Positions 9,010 to 17,939 of a stretch of 64,000 nucleotides of DNA are shown one piece after another. Position numbers and translations under genes: made by a program. The notes under the pieces are model-generated. The model was not told the DNA's origin and searched no databases. It was given only the letters and a program-made list of their open reading frames with translations. Source of the stretch: Buttiauxella sp049686335 (lineage in GTDB: Bacteria; Pseudomonadota; Gammaproteobacteria; Enterobacterales; Enterobacteriaceae). Where the stretch lies: contig NZ_JBAVHX010000008.1 of the NCBI RefSeq assembly GCF_049686335.1, positions 62,001-126,000 on the forward strand. Direction: 5' to 3'. Positions within the stretch are counted from its first letter, which is position 1. Every line of letters starts with the position of its first letter.

Positions 9010-9645
9010 GTGTTATCTTATTTTTTTCAAGGGCTTACTTTGGGTGCAGCGTTAATCCTGCCACTCGGGCCGCAAAACGCTTTTGTCATGAACCAGGGGA
9101 TCCGTCGCCAGTACCATCTGATGATTGCCTCGCTTTGTGCAATCAGCGATTTGCTGCTGATTTGCGCGGGGATCTTTGGTGGCAGTGCGCTGCTGATGCA
9201 ATCGCCGTGGTTGCTGGCAATCGTGACCTGGGGTGGGGTGGCTTTCTTAATTTGGTACGGCTGGGGTGCACTGCGCACCGCGATGAGCAGCAACGTCGAA
9301 CTGGCCTCAGCGGAAGTTCTGAAACAAGGGCGCTGGAAAATTGTCGCCACTGTGCTGGCGGTCACCTGGCTCAATCCGCATGTTTATCTGGATACCTTTG
9401 TGGTTTTGGGCAGCCTGGGTGGGCAACTGGCGGATGAACCTAAACGCTGGTTTGCGCTGGGTACCGTGAGCGCGTCAATTCTTTGGTTCTACGGTCTGGC
9501 ACTCCTCGCCGCCTGGCTTGCGCCCCGTCTGCGTACGGCTAAAGCGCAGCGCATTATTAATGGCGTTGTCGGGTTGGTGATGTGGTTTATCGCATTACAG
9601 CTGGCGGCAGACGGCGTTCGTCATATTTCCTCCTTAATGGGTTAA
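9010..9645 (+). CDS. argO: L-arginine exporter (LysE family)
   Basis: A 211-residue inner-membrane protein with about six hydrophobic segments, nearly identical to E. coli ArgO. The family signature ILPLGPQNAFVMNQG lies near residues 16-30. It exports L-arginine and the toxic analogue canavanine. The start is a GTG at 9010 giving MLSYFFQG, as in the E. coli protein. The gene is known to be activated by ArgP, which is encoded 1 kb away at 10672-11571 on the other strand. Confidence 0.95.
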   Translation: MLSYFFQGLTLGAALILPLGPQNAFVMNQGIRRQYHLMIASLCAISDLLLICAGIFGGSALLMQSPWLLAIVTWGGVAFLIWYGWGALRTAMSSNVELASAEVLKQGRWKIVATVLAVTWLNPHVYLDTFVVLGSLGGQLADEPKRWFALGTVSASILWFYGLALLAAWLAPRLRTAKAQRIINGVVGLVMWFIALQLAADGVRHISSLMG

Positions 9646-9753
9646 TTCGCCTTAATCCGATAGACAAGTTACCATTACAAGCTAAGCTTGCTGCCAGACG
9701 CCCATGTACTTTTCGGGCGTAATGACAGTGGAATGTAGCATGGAGGAAATACA

Positions 9754-10497
9754 GTGAAGTTGAAAACCCTGGCATTAGCCGCTTTAGTGGGATTAGGTTC
9801 GGTTCCGGCATTGGCCGATGAGCTGCCAAATGGTCCGCATATCGTGACATCCGGCACCGCAAGCGTGGATGCCGTTCCAGATATTGCAACGCTGGCTATC
9901 GAAGTTAATGTATCTGCTAAAGATGCGGCATCGGCAAAAAAACAGGCTGACGACCGTGTGGCACAGTATCTGACCTTCTTGCAGCAAAGTGGTATCGAGA
10001 AGAAAGACATCAACGCCGCTAACCTTCGTACTCAACCAGAATATGAATACCTGAAAGACGGCAAAACACAGTTGAAAGGCTATCGTGCTGTGCGTCAGGT
10101 AGAAGTCACGCTACGTAAACTCGACAAAATGAACGAGTTACTTGATGGCGCGCTGAAAGCGGGTCTGAACGAAATTCGTTCCGTATCGCTTGGCGTCGCT
10201 GACCCGGAGCAATACAAAGATAAAGCACGTAAAGCGGCTATCGACGATGCGAGTCGCCAGGCGAAACTGTTAGCCGAAGGCTTTAACAGCAAGCTGGGTC
10301 CGGTTTATAGCGTGCGTTATCACGTTTCTAACTATCAGCCAGCGCCGATGGTGCGGATGATGAAAGCCGATGCAGCTGCGCCGGTTTCAGCGCAGGATAC
10401 CTACGATCAGCAGACGATTCAGTTTGATGATCAGGTTGATGTGGTGTTTGAACTGGGAGCGGCTTCCGCTCCGGCTACAGCCCCAGCAGCACAGTAA
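9754..10497 (+). CDS. yggE: Periplasmic SIMPL-domain oxidative stress protein
   Basis: A 247-residue protein with an N-terminal signal peptide (MKLKTLALAALVGLGSVPALA, cleavage after ALA) and a SIMPL domain (DUF541) running from VTSGTASVDAVPDIATLAIE to the end. Length and sequence match E. coli YggE, which is linked to reduced oxidative stress, although its molecular activity is unsettled. The C-terminus is rich in Ala and Pro. The start is a GTG at 9754, preceded by a clear TGGAGGAA ribosome binding site. A run of REP palindromes and a terminator shared with argP follow. Confidence 0.92.
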   Translation: MKLKTLALAALVGLGSVPALADELPNGPHIVTSGTASVDAVPDIATLAIEVNVSAKDAASAKKQADDRVAQYLTFLQQSGIEKKDINAANLRTQPEYEYLKDGKTQLKGYRAVRQVEVTLRKLDKMNELLDGALKAGLNEIRSVSLGVADPEQYKDKARKAAIDDASRQAKLLAEGFNSKLGPVYSVRYHVSNYQPAPMVRMMKADAAAPVSAQDTYDQQTIQFDDQVDVVFELGAASAPATAPAAQ

Positions 10498-10506
10498 GAC
10501 ATTGAT

Positions 10507-10636
10507 AGGTGGTGGATGACGCTTGCGCTTATCCACCCTACAAAATCGTAAAATTGTTGATCGGATGACGCTTGCGCTTATCCACCCTGCAAAATCGTAA
10601 AATCGTAGGTCGGATAAGCGTTAGCGCCATCCGACA
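10507..10636. repeat. REP/BIME cluster (three palindromic units)
   Basis: Three copies of a REP-type palindrome stand in a row: two of the form GGATGACGCTTGCGCTTATCC and one inverted (GTCGGATAAGCGTTAGCGCC). Spacers contain repeated AAAATCGTAAAAT. It lies between convergent yggE and argP, a usual place for BIMEs. Confidence 0.85.
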
Positions 10637-10640
10637 AAAC

Positions 10641-10673
10641 AAAAAGGCCGCTAAATATTAGCGGCCTTTTTCT
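10641..10673. terminator. Bidirectional terminator between yggE and argP
   Basis: A 12-13 bp hairpin (AAAAGGCCGCTA / TAGCGGCCTTTT) has an A run on one side and a T run on the other, so it can act on both convergent genes. Its end overlaps the argP stop codon. Confidence 0.88.
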
Positions 10674-11571
10674 ATTCAGCGTCCTGTCGTAGAACTTTAT
10701 GCCCATACTCAAGCAGCGCGTCGGTGACATTTCTCATCATCCGGCTTTCTGGCGCAAAGCGGTGCCAATAGAGCATACGGCGTTGCATCAAGCCAGGCGT
10801 CAGGTCAATCAGCTCGCCGTTTTTCAGCTCTCTTTCGATTTGCAGATGCGGGATCATGCAACAGGTTGTGCCCTGACGCGCCAACTGTACGAACGCTTCC
10901 GATGAGTTAACGATGTGACATGGAACGCTGCCCGGCGACAAATCGAAATTCTGCTGCAAGAACGCCTGATGCATGTCGTCAAGATGGTCGAACGCAACAG
11001 CAGGGGCTTTCAGCAATGCGGAACGCGTGACGCCATTCGGGAAATAGCGTGCCGCAAAGTCTTTCGAACCGACAAACAGATAATCCAGCGCACCGAGTCT
11101 ATCAACCAGGCAGCTCGGCAACGGCTGCGGCTGAATGGAGACCGCGCCAACCACTTCACCCCGGCGCAGGCGTTCTTGTGTACGGGTTTCATCTTCAACC
11201 TGAAGGTTAAGACGAATAGGGGAGTCAGCCAGAACAGGCGCTAAAGCGGGCAGCAACCAGGTCGCCAGACTGTCGGCGTTGACGGCAAGCGACAGCAGCA
11301 ACGGCGTTGAACCGGTCTGTTCGTCGCCCAACCACTCTTCTTCAAGCAGTTCGACCTGACGTAATAATGCCAGCAACTTTTGCCCTTGCTCGGTAGGGCG
11401 TGGGGGAACCGTGCGCACTAACAATGGCTGGCCGAACATATTTTCCAGTTGCTTGATACGTTGCGAGACGGCGGATTGAGTAATACAGAGTTTTTGCGCT
11501 GCGCGCTCAAATCCTCGTTCACGGATCACTGCATCCAACGCCTGTAGCGTTCTATAGTCCGGGCGTTTCAT
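10672..11571 (-). CDS. argP: LysR-family regulator of arginine export and replication genes
   Basis: A 299-residue LysR-type regulator, closely matching E. coli ArgP (IciA). The N-terminal helix-turn-helix (FERAAQKLCITQSAVSQRI) lies at residues 20-38, and the substrate-binding-like domain follows. ArgP with arginine activates argO; with lysine it stalls RNA polymerase at that promoter. These are known properties and are not seen directly here. It is convergent with yggE and divergent from rpiA, the same arrangement as in E. coli. Confidence 0.94.
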   Translation of the reverse strand: MKRPDYRTLQALDAVIRERGFERAAQKLCITQSAVSQRIKQLENMFGQPLLVRTVPPRPTEQGQKLLALLRQVELLEEEWLGDEQTGSTPLLLSLAVNADSLATWLLPALAPVLADSPIRLNLQVEDETRTQERLRRGEVVGAVSIQPQPLPSCLVDRLGALDYLFVGSKDFAARYFPNGVTRSALLKAPAVAFDHLDDMHQAFLQQNFDLSPGSVPCHIVNSSEAFVQLARQGTTCCMIPHLQIERELKNGELIDLTPGLMQRRMLYWHRFAPESRMMRNVTDALLEYGHKVLRQDAE

Positions 11572-11738
11572 TGTTGTTTGCTAACTCCTGTTTTTGTTAT
11601 GGCTGCACTATGACATAAATTTGCCGCTGATCCAGACCAAATCCACAAAGTTCGTCTGAGTTCTGCGCCATTCGCGGGACATTTTTTGGCAGCTTGCTTT
11701 ATAATGCGCGTCAGTTTTCACAGCACAGGCAAATAACC

Positions 11739-12398
11739 ATGACGCAGGATGAACTGAAAAAAGCAGTCGGCTGGGCAGCATTACAATACGTGCAACCGGG
11801 CAGTATCGTTGGTGTAGGTACCGGCTCAACCGCCGCGCACTTTATTGATGCTCTGGGGACTATCAAACATCAGATTGATGGTGCCGTTTCTAGCTCCGAC
11901 GCTTCCACCGCCAAACTGAAAAGCCTGGGTATCCCGGTTTTCGATCTTAACGAAGTCGATACGCTTGGGATCTATGTAGATGGTGCAGATGAGATCAACG
12001 GCCAGATGCAAATGATCAAAGGCGGCGGTGCAGCACTCACCCGCGAAAAGATCATCGCGTCTGTGGCAGAGAAGTTTATTTGTATCGCTGATGCGTCCAA
12101 GCAGGTGGGTATCCTGGGTAACTTCCCATTGCCGGTAGAAGTGATCCCAATGGCGCGTAGCTGCGTGGCCCGTGAACTGGTCAAACTGGGCGGTCGTCCT
12201 GAATACCGTCAGGGTGTGGTAACCGATAACGGCAACATCATTCTTGATGTTTACGGCCTCAGCATTGTTGAACCTATCGCGCTGGAAAATGCGATTAACG
12301 GCTTGCCGGGCGTCGTCACCGTGGGGCTGTTTGCTAACCGTGGTGCAGATGTTGCGTTGATTGGTACTGCCGATGGCGTGAAAACCATTGTGAAATGA
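11739..12398 (+). CDS. rpiA: Ribose-5-phosphate isomerase A
   Basis: A 219-residue enzyme, the same length as E. coli RpiA, that interconverts ribose-5-phosphate and ribulose-5-phosphate in the pentose phosphate pathway. The phosphate-binding VGVGTGSTA segment, the YVDGADEI segment with the catalytic Asp region, and the KGGGAALTREK loop are intact. The start is the ATG at 11739 (MTQDELKKAVGWAAL), which gives the family length; an in-frame upstream extension has no family support. A GC-rich hairpin near 12406-12424 follows without a T run. Confidence 0.96.
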   Translation: MTQDELKKAVGWAALQYVQPGSIVGVGTGSTAAHFIDALGTIKHQIDGAVSSSDASTAKLKSLGIPVFDLNEVDTLGIYVDGADEINGQMQMIKGGGAALTREKIIASVAEKFICIADASKQVGILGNFPLPVEVIPMARSCVARELVKLGGRPEYRQGVVTDNGNIILDVYGLSIVEPIALENAINGLPGVVTVGLFANRGADVALIGTADGVKTIVK

Positions 12399-12564
12399 TC
12401 TGGTTGGGGCGTGACAAGCGCCCCATACCCGCATAAAAAATGACAAAATAATCTAACGCCAAATTTGGTGACATATGTCACATTCCTGACAACTGCCTGC
12501 TATTCATTCCTGGTTCTCTCTCCTCTTTAGAATTTTGTGCTACCCATGGCGGCTTATTCCTTTT

Positions 12565-12595
12565 TTGCTTAGTCGACCACGCAATCGTTTATATT
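12565..12595 (+). promoter_or_regulatory. Candidate serA promoter
   Basis: TTGCTT at 12565-12570 and TATATT at 12590-12595 are spaced 19 bases apart, about 85 bases ahead of the serA ATG. The spacing is longer than ideal. In E. coli serA is controlled by Lrp and CRP; no clear site for either is seen. Confidence 0.35.
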
Positions 12596-12678
12596 GCCCC
12601 GCCCGTAAATTTTGATATTTTGGCAGAAGGGTGTCTTATCACACAGCACAACAACAGTACTAAAAATAGGGTCGGGAA

Positions 12679-13917
12679 ATGGCAAAAGTATCACTGGATA
12701 AAGACAAGATTAAATTCCTGCTGGTGGAAGGCGTACACCAGAAAGCCGTGGATAACCTTCGCGCAGCAGGCTATACCAACATCGAATACCATAAAGGCGC
12801 GCTGGACAGCGATGCCCTGAAAGAGTCGATCCGTGATGCGCATTTCATCGGTCTGCGTTCCCGTACTAATTTAACTGAAGATGTTCTGGCAGCGGCTGAA
12901 AAGCTGGTGGCTGTGGGCTGTTTCTGTATTGGTACTAACCAGGTCGATCTGGATGCTGCCGCTAAACGTGGCGTGCCAGTGTTTAATGCCCCGTTCTCTA
13001 ACACGCGCTCTGTCGCAGAACTGGTTATCGGCCAGTTGCTGTTACTGCTGCGTGGCGTGCCAGAAGCTAACGCCAAAGCACACCGTGGTGTGTGGAATAA
13101 GCTGGCGGTGGGCTCTTACGAAGCGCGCGGTAAAAAGTTAGGCATCATTGGCTACGGCCACATCGGGACTCAGTTGGGTATTCTGGCTGAAGCGCTTGGG
13201 ATGCACGTCTATTTCTACGATATTGAGAACAAACTGACGCTGGGTAACGCAACCCAGGTTCAGCACCTTTCTGACTTGCTCAACATGAGTGATGTGGTGA
13301 GTTTGCATGTGCCAGAAAACGCCTCCACCAGGAACATGATTGGTGCCAATGAACTGGCATTGATGAAACCAGGCGCGTTACTGATCAACTGCGCACGCGG
13401 TACGGTTGTAGATATTCCTGCTCTGTGTGATGCGCTGGCGCGTAAACATCTGGCGGGGGCTGCTATCGACGTATTCCCAACCGAGCCTGCGACCAACAGC
13501 GATCCATTCACTTCGCCACTGTGCGAGTTCGATAACGTTATCCTGACACCGCACATTGGGGGTTCAACTCAGGAAGCGCAGGAAAACATCGGTCTGGAAG
13601 TGGCTGGCAAGCTGGCGAAATACTCTGATAACGGTTCTACCTTGTCTGCGGTGAACTTCCCTGAGGTTTCTCTGCCGTTGCACGGTGGAAGCACCAGCCG
13701 TTTGCTGCACATTCACGAAAACCGTCCGGGTATTTTGACCGCGCTGAACCAGATTTTTGCCGAGCAGGGCATCAACATCGCGGCACAGTATCTGCAAACC
13801 ACTCCGCAAATGGGTTATGTCGTTATTGATGTCGATGCGGAAGAAGACGTAGCTGAAGCAGCGCTGAAATCAATGAAGGCGATTCCGGGTACTATTCGCG
13901 CTCGTCTGCTTTACTAA
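12679..13917 (+). CDS. serA: D-3-phosphoglycerate dehydrogenase
   Basis: A 412-residue NAD-dependent enzyme that oxidises 3-phosphoglycerate, the first step of serine biosynthesis. Visible features are the nucleotide-binding GYGHIGTQLG motif, the RGTVVD segment with the catalytic Arg region, the TPHIGGST histidine motif and a C-terminal ACT domain for feedback by serine. It is two residues longer than E. coli SerA because of a small insertion in the linker before the ACT domain (HGGSTSRLLHIHE). Placing serA near the glycine cleavage genes joins serine and glycine metabolism in one neighbourhood, as in E. coli. Confidence 0.96.
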   Translation: MAKVSLDKDKIKFLLVEGVHQKAVDNLRAAGYTNIEYHKGALDSDALKESIRDAHFIGLRSRTNLTEDVLAAAEKLVAVGCFCIGTNQVDLDAAAKRGVPVFNAPFSNTRSVAELVIGQLLLLLRGVPEANAKAHRGVWNKLAVGSYEARGKKLGIIGYGHIGTQLGILAEALGMHVYFYDIENKLTLGNATQVQHLSDLLNMSDVVSLHVPENASTRNMIGANELALMKPGALLINCARGTVVDIPALCDALARKHLAGAAIDVFPTEPATNSDPFTSPLCEFDNVILTPHIGGSTQEAQENIGLEVAGKLAKYSDNGSTLSAVNFPEVSLPLHGGSTSRLLHIHENRPGILTALNQIFAEQGINIAAQYLQTTPQMGYVVIDVDAEEDVAEAALKSMKAIPGTIRARLLY

Positions 13918-13925
13918 CTCTAATC

Positions 13926-14002
13926 GTAGGTCGGATAAGCGGCAGCGTCATCCGACAAAACTGGCGAAAATGGTGGATGACGCTAGCGCTTATCCACCCT
14001 AC
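13926..14002. repeat. BIME: two inverted REP palindromes
   Basis: A GTAGGTCGGATAAGC unit and an inverted GGATGACGCTAGCGCTTATCC unit lie head to head between serA and the next gene. They may act as a transcript-end structure for serA, which has no other clear terminator. Confidence 0.85.
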
Positions 14003-14062
14003 AAACTAATTCAAATTTGAGGAGCCTGAAAGGGCTCCTCATGAGCCAGGAAGCGATTCACC

Positions 14063-14674
14063 ATGACAAGTATGTTATTAAAATCCGGCGCTTTTGTACT
14101 TCTGTTGATTCTTATCTATACCGGCGTGAGCACTGCAGACCGGCTGACCTGGCTTATGGAAGTCACTCCGGTCATCATCATTGTTCCATTGCTGTTAACG
14201 ACTTTCTCGCGTTACCCACTGACCCCATTGCTCTATTTTTTGATTTTCCTGCACGCCCTTATCCTGATGGTTGGGGGGCTGTATACCTACGCAAAAGTAC
14301 CGATTGGTTTTGATGTGCAGGAGTTGTTGGGTTTAAGCCGCAATCCGTATGACAAGCTCGGTCATTTTTTCCAGGGGCTGGTTCCAGCTCTGGCTGCGCG
14401 AGAAATTCTGGTGCGTGGCGGATATGTTCGCGGGCGCAAAATGGTCGCGTTTTTGGTGTGCTGTGTCGCGCTGGCCATCAGTGCAGTATATGAACTGATT
14501 GAATGGGCGGCGGCGCTGGCATTGGGGCAAGGGGCTGATGAGTTTTTAGGCACGCAGGGCGATGTTTGGGACACGCAATCCGATATGTTCTGCGCACTTC
14601 TTGGTGCGTTGACCACGGTTTTGATACTGCAATACTGGCACACCAAACAGCTGTTAAAGCTGCGCGTAACCTGA
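14063..14674 (+). CDS. yjdF: DUF2238 inner-membrane protein (YjdF-like)
   Basis: A 203-residue protein with about five or six hydrophobic segments and the family's conserved polar blocks YDKLGHFFQG, YELIEW and GTQGDVWDTQSDM. These point to the DUF2238 family, represented by YjdF in E. coli. No function is established. The conserved His, Glu and Asp residues facing membrane segments suggest an enzyme or a metal site, which is inference. It lies between serA and fau and is convergent with fau, separated by only two bases. In K-12 yjdF is elsewhere, so this position is a local difference. Confidence 0.7.
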   Translation: MTSMLLKSGAFVLLLILIYTGVSTADRLTWLMEVTPVIIIVPLLLTTFSRYPLTPLLYFLIFLHALILMVGGLYTYAKVPIGFDVQELLGLSRNPYDKLGHFFQGLVPALAAREILVRGGYVRGRKMVAFLVCCVALAISAVYELIEWAAALALGQGADEFLGTQGDVWDTQSDMFCALLGALTTVLILQYWHTKQLLKLRVT

Positions 14675-14676
14675 CA

Positions 14677-15273
14677 CTACCATTCCCAAAGCCGCGATGG
14701 TGTGACGACCGCTGGTAAGGGAATATCCCACTCTTCAGCGGGTAATGACGGAACGAGTTGGCAATCATGTGCCAGCCCAACCGGCCAGACACCCTGCTGC
14801 TGCCAGTTCTGCAGCGTGCGATCATAGAAACCGCCACCCATTCCTAACCTTTGTCCTTGCTCATCGAACGCCACTAACGGCGTGATCAGCACATCCAGTT
14901 TATCCAGTGGCAACACGTCACGGACATCCAGCTTCGGCTCAAGAATTTTCAGACGATTCATCACTAAATGGCTGTTTTCCGCATAGTGCAGAAATAACAA
15001 ATGACCTTTACTGAATGGATGAAGCACCGGGAGATACACACTTTTTCCGGCTCGCCACAACGCACGAATCAGCGGTGTGGTATCCAGTTCGCCATCAAAT
15101 GACAAAAACAGGGCGACCGTACTTGCGTCAGTAACGGGCTGATAGGCCAGCGTTCGTTCGGCTGCTAGATGAGCAAAGTGTTGTTGTTCAGATGGGGTAA
15201 GTGCCCGGCGTCGTTGCCGAATGTGTTGTCGGATTTCTTGTCGAAGCGATGGAATTAGCTGAATTTTCGTCAT
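14677..15273 (-). CDS. fau: 5-formyltetrahydrofolate cyclo-ligase
   Basis: A 198-residue enzyme that uses ATP to convert 5-formyltetrahydrofolate to 5,10-methenyltetrahydrofolate. The FLSFDGELDT segment, the YLPVL substrate loop and the glycine-rich GMGGGFYDRTL motif are intact. It lies directly downstream of 6S RNA on the same strand, 25 bases away, as in E. coli where ssrS and fau (ygfA) are co-transcribed. Its role fits the nearby glycine cleavage genes, which feed one-carbon units to folate. Confidence 0.94.
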   Translation of the reverse strand: MTKIQLIPSLRQEIRQHIRQRRRALTPSEQQHFAHLAAERTLAYQPVTDASTVALFLSFDGELDTTPLIRALWRAGKSVYLPVLHPFSKGHLLFLHYAENSHLVMNRLKILEPKLDVRDVLPLDKLDVLITPLVAFDEQGQRLGMGGGFYDRTLQNWQQQGVWPVGLAHDCQLVPSLPAEEWDIPLPAVVTPSRLWEW

Positions 15274-15298
15274 GGTGATGACTGGTTGGTAGAAAGAG

Positions 15299-15482
15299 GG
15301 AATCTCCGAGATGCCGCCGCAGGCTGTAACCCTTGAACCCTTGGTTCAAGGTGAATGCAGCGTCACTGTCATCAGGCTTCTCGGACGGACCGAGCATGCT
15401 CACAGACGGTGGAGCACCACATTCTTGTGGTATGAAATATCGGCTCAGGGGACTGGCCCGCTTGCAAACATCTCAGAGAAAT
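15299..15482 (-). ncRNA. ssrS: 6S RNA
   Basis: The minus strand from 15482 to 15299 matches E. coli 6S RNA over its full length of about 184 bases. The 5' end reads ATTTCTCTGAGATGTTTGCA and the 3' end TCTCGGAGATTCCC. The two ends pair into the closing stem, and the central bulge segment with GAGCCGATATTTCATACCAC is present. 6S RNA binds sigma-70 RNA polymerase in stationary phase. It lies between zapA and fau, all on the same strand, as in E. coli. Confidence 0.96.
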
Positions 15483-15523
15483 TTGGTCTTCAAAGTCACT
15501 CTACCATAGGTAACTGTGAAGTG

Positions 15524-15853
15524 TTATTCAAAATTTGGACCCTGTCGTTCAGTTATGCGACCTTGCTCAAGCAACGCTTGTTCGATGGTCTGCTGTAACA
15601 TCCGAATACGCTCTTCCATATTGGCTGCGTAGTCGCGGGTTTTCGATTTTTCCTGAGCCAGCTCATAACAAATGTTTAGTGCTGCGATGAAAACTAGCTG
15701 CTCAGTATTTGTGACTCTAGTGCGAACTTTTAAATCTTGCAACCGCTGATTAAGCTCTTCCGCCGCAAGATTCAGTGCATCCTGTTGTTCAGGCGGACAA
15801 TTCACGCGCAATGAACGACCGAAAATTTGGATATCGACTGGTTGTGCAGACAT
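15524..15853 (-). CDS. zapA: Cell division protein ZapA
   Basis: A 109-residue protein, the same length as E. coli ZapA. An N-terminal beta-rich globular part (QPVDIQIFGRSLRVNCPPEQ) is followed by a long C-terminal coiled coil. It binds FtsZ and promotes bundling of Z-ring filaments at the division site. It is divergent from ygfB and upstream of ssrS. Confidence 0.96.
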   Translation of the reverse strand: MSAQPVDIQIFGRSLRVNCPPEQQDALNLAAEELNQRLQDLKVRTRVTNTEQLVFIAALNICYELAQEKSKTRDYAANMEERIRMLQQTIEQALLEQGRITERQGPNFE

Positions 15854-16019
15854 GCCACCTTCCTGCTGTTAACTCGCCTGCCTTCGTTAACCGTGCCTGG
15901 TAACGAAAGGGGCGTCACTATAGCTACCCCGTAATGAAGATACAAGCCCTTTTCTGGTGCCTCGAGGTCCCTGGTGGTAGCATAACATGAACTATCCCTG
16001 CCAACGATGGCGAATGCGC

Positions 16020-16598
16020 ATGTCTATACAGAACACTATGCCTGACTATGACTTAGTCGGCCAATTATTGAACCAACAAGGTGTGGGTCTGACGCCCGCA
16101 GAAATGCATGGCCTCATCAGCGGCATGCTGTGCGGTGGCAACAAAGACACCAGTTGGCAACCACTGCTTCATGACCTGACAAACGAAGGGTTAGCCTTTG
16201 GTCAAAACCTTGCGGATACCCTGCGCCAGATGCACGGTGCCACCGGTGATACGCTCGAAGATGACGGCTTTATGTTCCAGTTATATCTGCCGGATGGCGA
16301 CGACGTCTCGGTGTTTGACCGTGCCGACGCACTGGCGGGCTGGGTCAATCATTTCCTGCTTGGCCTGGGTGTCACTCAGCCGAAACTCGATAAAGTCACT
16401 GGCGAAACCGGCGAAGCTATCGACGATTTGCGTAACATTGCGCAATTGGGCTACGACGAAGACGAAGATCAAGAAGAGCTGGAAATGTCGCTCGAAGAGA
16501 TAGTCGAGTACGTGCGTGTTGCAGCGCTGCTGTGCCATGACAAATTTACTCGCCCTGTACCCACAGCGCCAGAAGTCCAGAAACCAACTCTACACTAA
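16020..16598 (+). CDS. ygfB: UPF0149 family protein YgfB
   Basis: A 192-residue acidic, mainly helical protein, the same length as E. coli YgfB. Conserved blocks are GLTPAEMHGLISGM and FHFLLGLG-like NHFLLGLGV, and the C-terminal half is very acidic (DEDEDQEELEMSLEE). The biochemical function in E. coli is unknown. The start is the ATG at 16020 giving MSIQNTMPDYD, supported by alignment; an in-frame ATG eleven codons earlier is not conserved. It is followed by pepP after 24 bases and is probably the first gene of a ygfB-pepP-ubiH-ubiI unit. Confidence 0.93.
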   Translation: MSIQNTMPDYDLVGQLLNQQGVGLTPAEMHGLISGMLCGGNKDTSWQPLLHDLTNEGLAFGQNLADTLRQMHGATGDTLEDDGFMFQLYLPDGDDVSVFDRADALAGWVNHFLLGLGVTQPKLDKVTGETGEAIDDLRNIAQLGYDEDEDQEELEMSLEEIVEYVRVAALLCHDKFTRPVPTAPEVQKPTLH

Positions 16599-16622
16599 CA
16601 ACAATAAACTTCAGGAGGTGTG

Positions 16623-17939
16623 ATGAATCAGCACGAATTTCTCCGGCGCCGTCAGGCGTTGTTAGCCAAAATGGCTCCGGCAAGCGCCGCGCTCATCTTT
16701 GCTGCTCCCGAGGTAACACGCAGTGCAGACAGCGAATACCCGTATCGCCAGAACAGCGATTTCTGGTATTTCACCGGTTTCAACGAACCTGAAGCGGTAC
16801 TGGTGTTGATTAAAAGCGACGAAACGCACAACCACAGCGTTTTGTTCAACCGTCTGCGCGATAAAACCGCTGAAATCTGGTTTGGTCGCCGTCTTGGTCA
16901 GGAAGCGGCACCTGATAAACTCGGTGTCGATCGTGCACTGGCGTTTTCTGAAATCGGTGAGCAACTGCATCAGCTGCTCAATGGCCTTGATGTTGTCTAT
17001 CACGCGCAAGGTGAATACGCCTACGCTGATAGCATTGTTTTTGCCGCACTCGACAAATTACGCCGGGGTTCACGCCAGAATCTCACCGCTCCCGCCACAC
17101 TGACAGACTGGCGTCCGTGGGTTCACGAACAGCGCCTGTTCAAATCAGAAGAAGAAATTAATGCGATGCGTCGCGCAGGTGAAATCACCGCGCTGGCACA
17201 TACCCGAGCGATGGAAAAATGCCGCCCCGGGATGTTTGAATATCAGCTCGAAGGCGAAATCCTTCACGAATTTAACCGCCACGGTGCGCGATTCCCGTCT
17301 TACAACACGATTGTTGGTAGCGGCGAAAATGGCTGTATTTTGCATTACACCGAAAACGAGAGCCAAATGCGCGACGGCGATTTGGTGTTGATTGACGCCG
17401 GTTGCGAATATCAGGGCTACGCAGGTGACATCACCCGTACCTTCCCGGTTAACGGTAAATTTACCGCACCGCAGCGGGCGATTTACGACATCGTGCTCGA
17501 ATCGCTGGAAACCGCGTTGCAGCTTTACCGCCCTGGTACATCAATGCAGGAAGTCACCGCGCAAGTGGTACGCATTATGGTTGCAGGCCTGGCGAAGCTC
17601 GGCATTCTCCACGGCGAAGTGGATAAGCTGATTGCCGAAAACGCTCACCGTCCGTTCTTTATGCACGGTCTGAGCCACTGGTTGGGACTTGATGTTCACG
17701 ACGTCGGTGCCTATGGACAAGAGCGTTCGCGCGTACTTGAGCCAGGAATGGTGATTACGGTTGAACCGGGTCTGTATATCGCGCCCGATGCGGATGTTCC
17801 CGCCGAGTACCGCGGTATTGGGATTCGTATCGAAGACGATATTCTTATCACCGCAGAGGGTAACGAAAATCTTACCGCCAGCGTCGTGAAATCGGCTGAC
17901 GACATCGAAGCGTTAATGGCGGCGGCGCGTCAGTCATGA
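16623..17939 (+). CDS. pepP: Xaa-Pro aminopeptidase P
   Basis: A 438-residue metallopeptidase that removes N-terminal residues preceding proline. The pita-bread domain carries the two-metal ligands in LIDAGCEYQGYAGDITRTF, HGLSHWLGLDVHD, TVEPGLY and GIRIEDD, all intact. The ribosome binding site is a perfect AGGAGG at 16613-16618. Both a GTG at 16620 and the ATG at 16623 are possible starts; the ATG has the better spacing. The stop overlaps the ubiH start by four bases (ATGA), which indicates translational coupling. Confidence 0.95.
   Translation: MNQHEFLRRRQALLAKMAPASAALIFAAPEVTRSADSEYPYRQNSDFWYFTGFNEPEAVLVLIKSDETHNHSVLFNRLRDKTAEIWFGRRLGQEAAPDKLGVDRALAFSEIGEQLHQLLNGLDVVYHAQGEYAYADSIVFAALDKLRRGSRQNLTAPATLTDWRPWVHEQRLFKSEEEINAMRRAGEITALAHTRAMEKCRPGMFEYQLEGEILHEFNRHGARFPSYNTIVGSGENGCILHYTENESQMRDGDLVLIDAGCEYQGYAGDITRTFPVNGKFTAPQRAIYDIVLESLETALQLYRPGTSMQEVTAQVVRIMVAGLAKLGILHGEVDKLIAENAHRPFFMHGLSHWLGLDVHDVGAYGQERSRVLEPGMVITVEPGLYIAPDADVPAEYRGIGIRIEDDILITAEGNENLTASVVKSADDIEALMAAARQS

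Noticed and set aside
12406..12424. Hairpin after rpiA as an intrinsic terminator
   Set aside because: The GC stem is not followed by a T run, so an intrinsic terminator is not supported.
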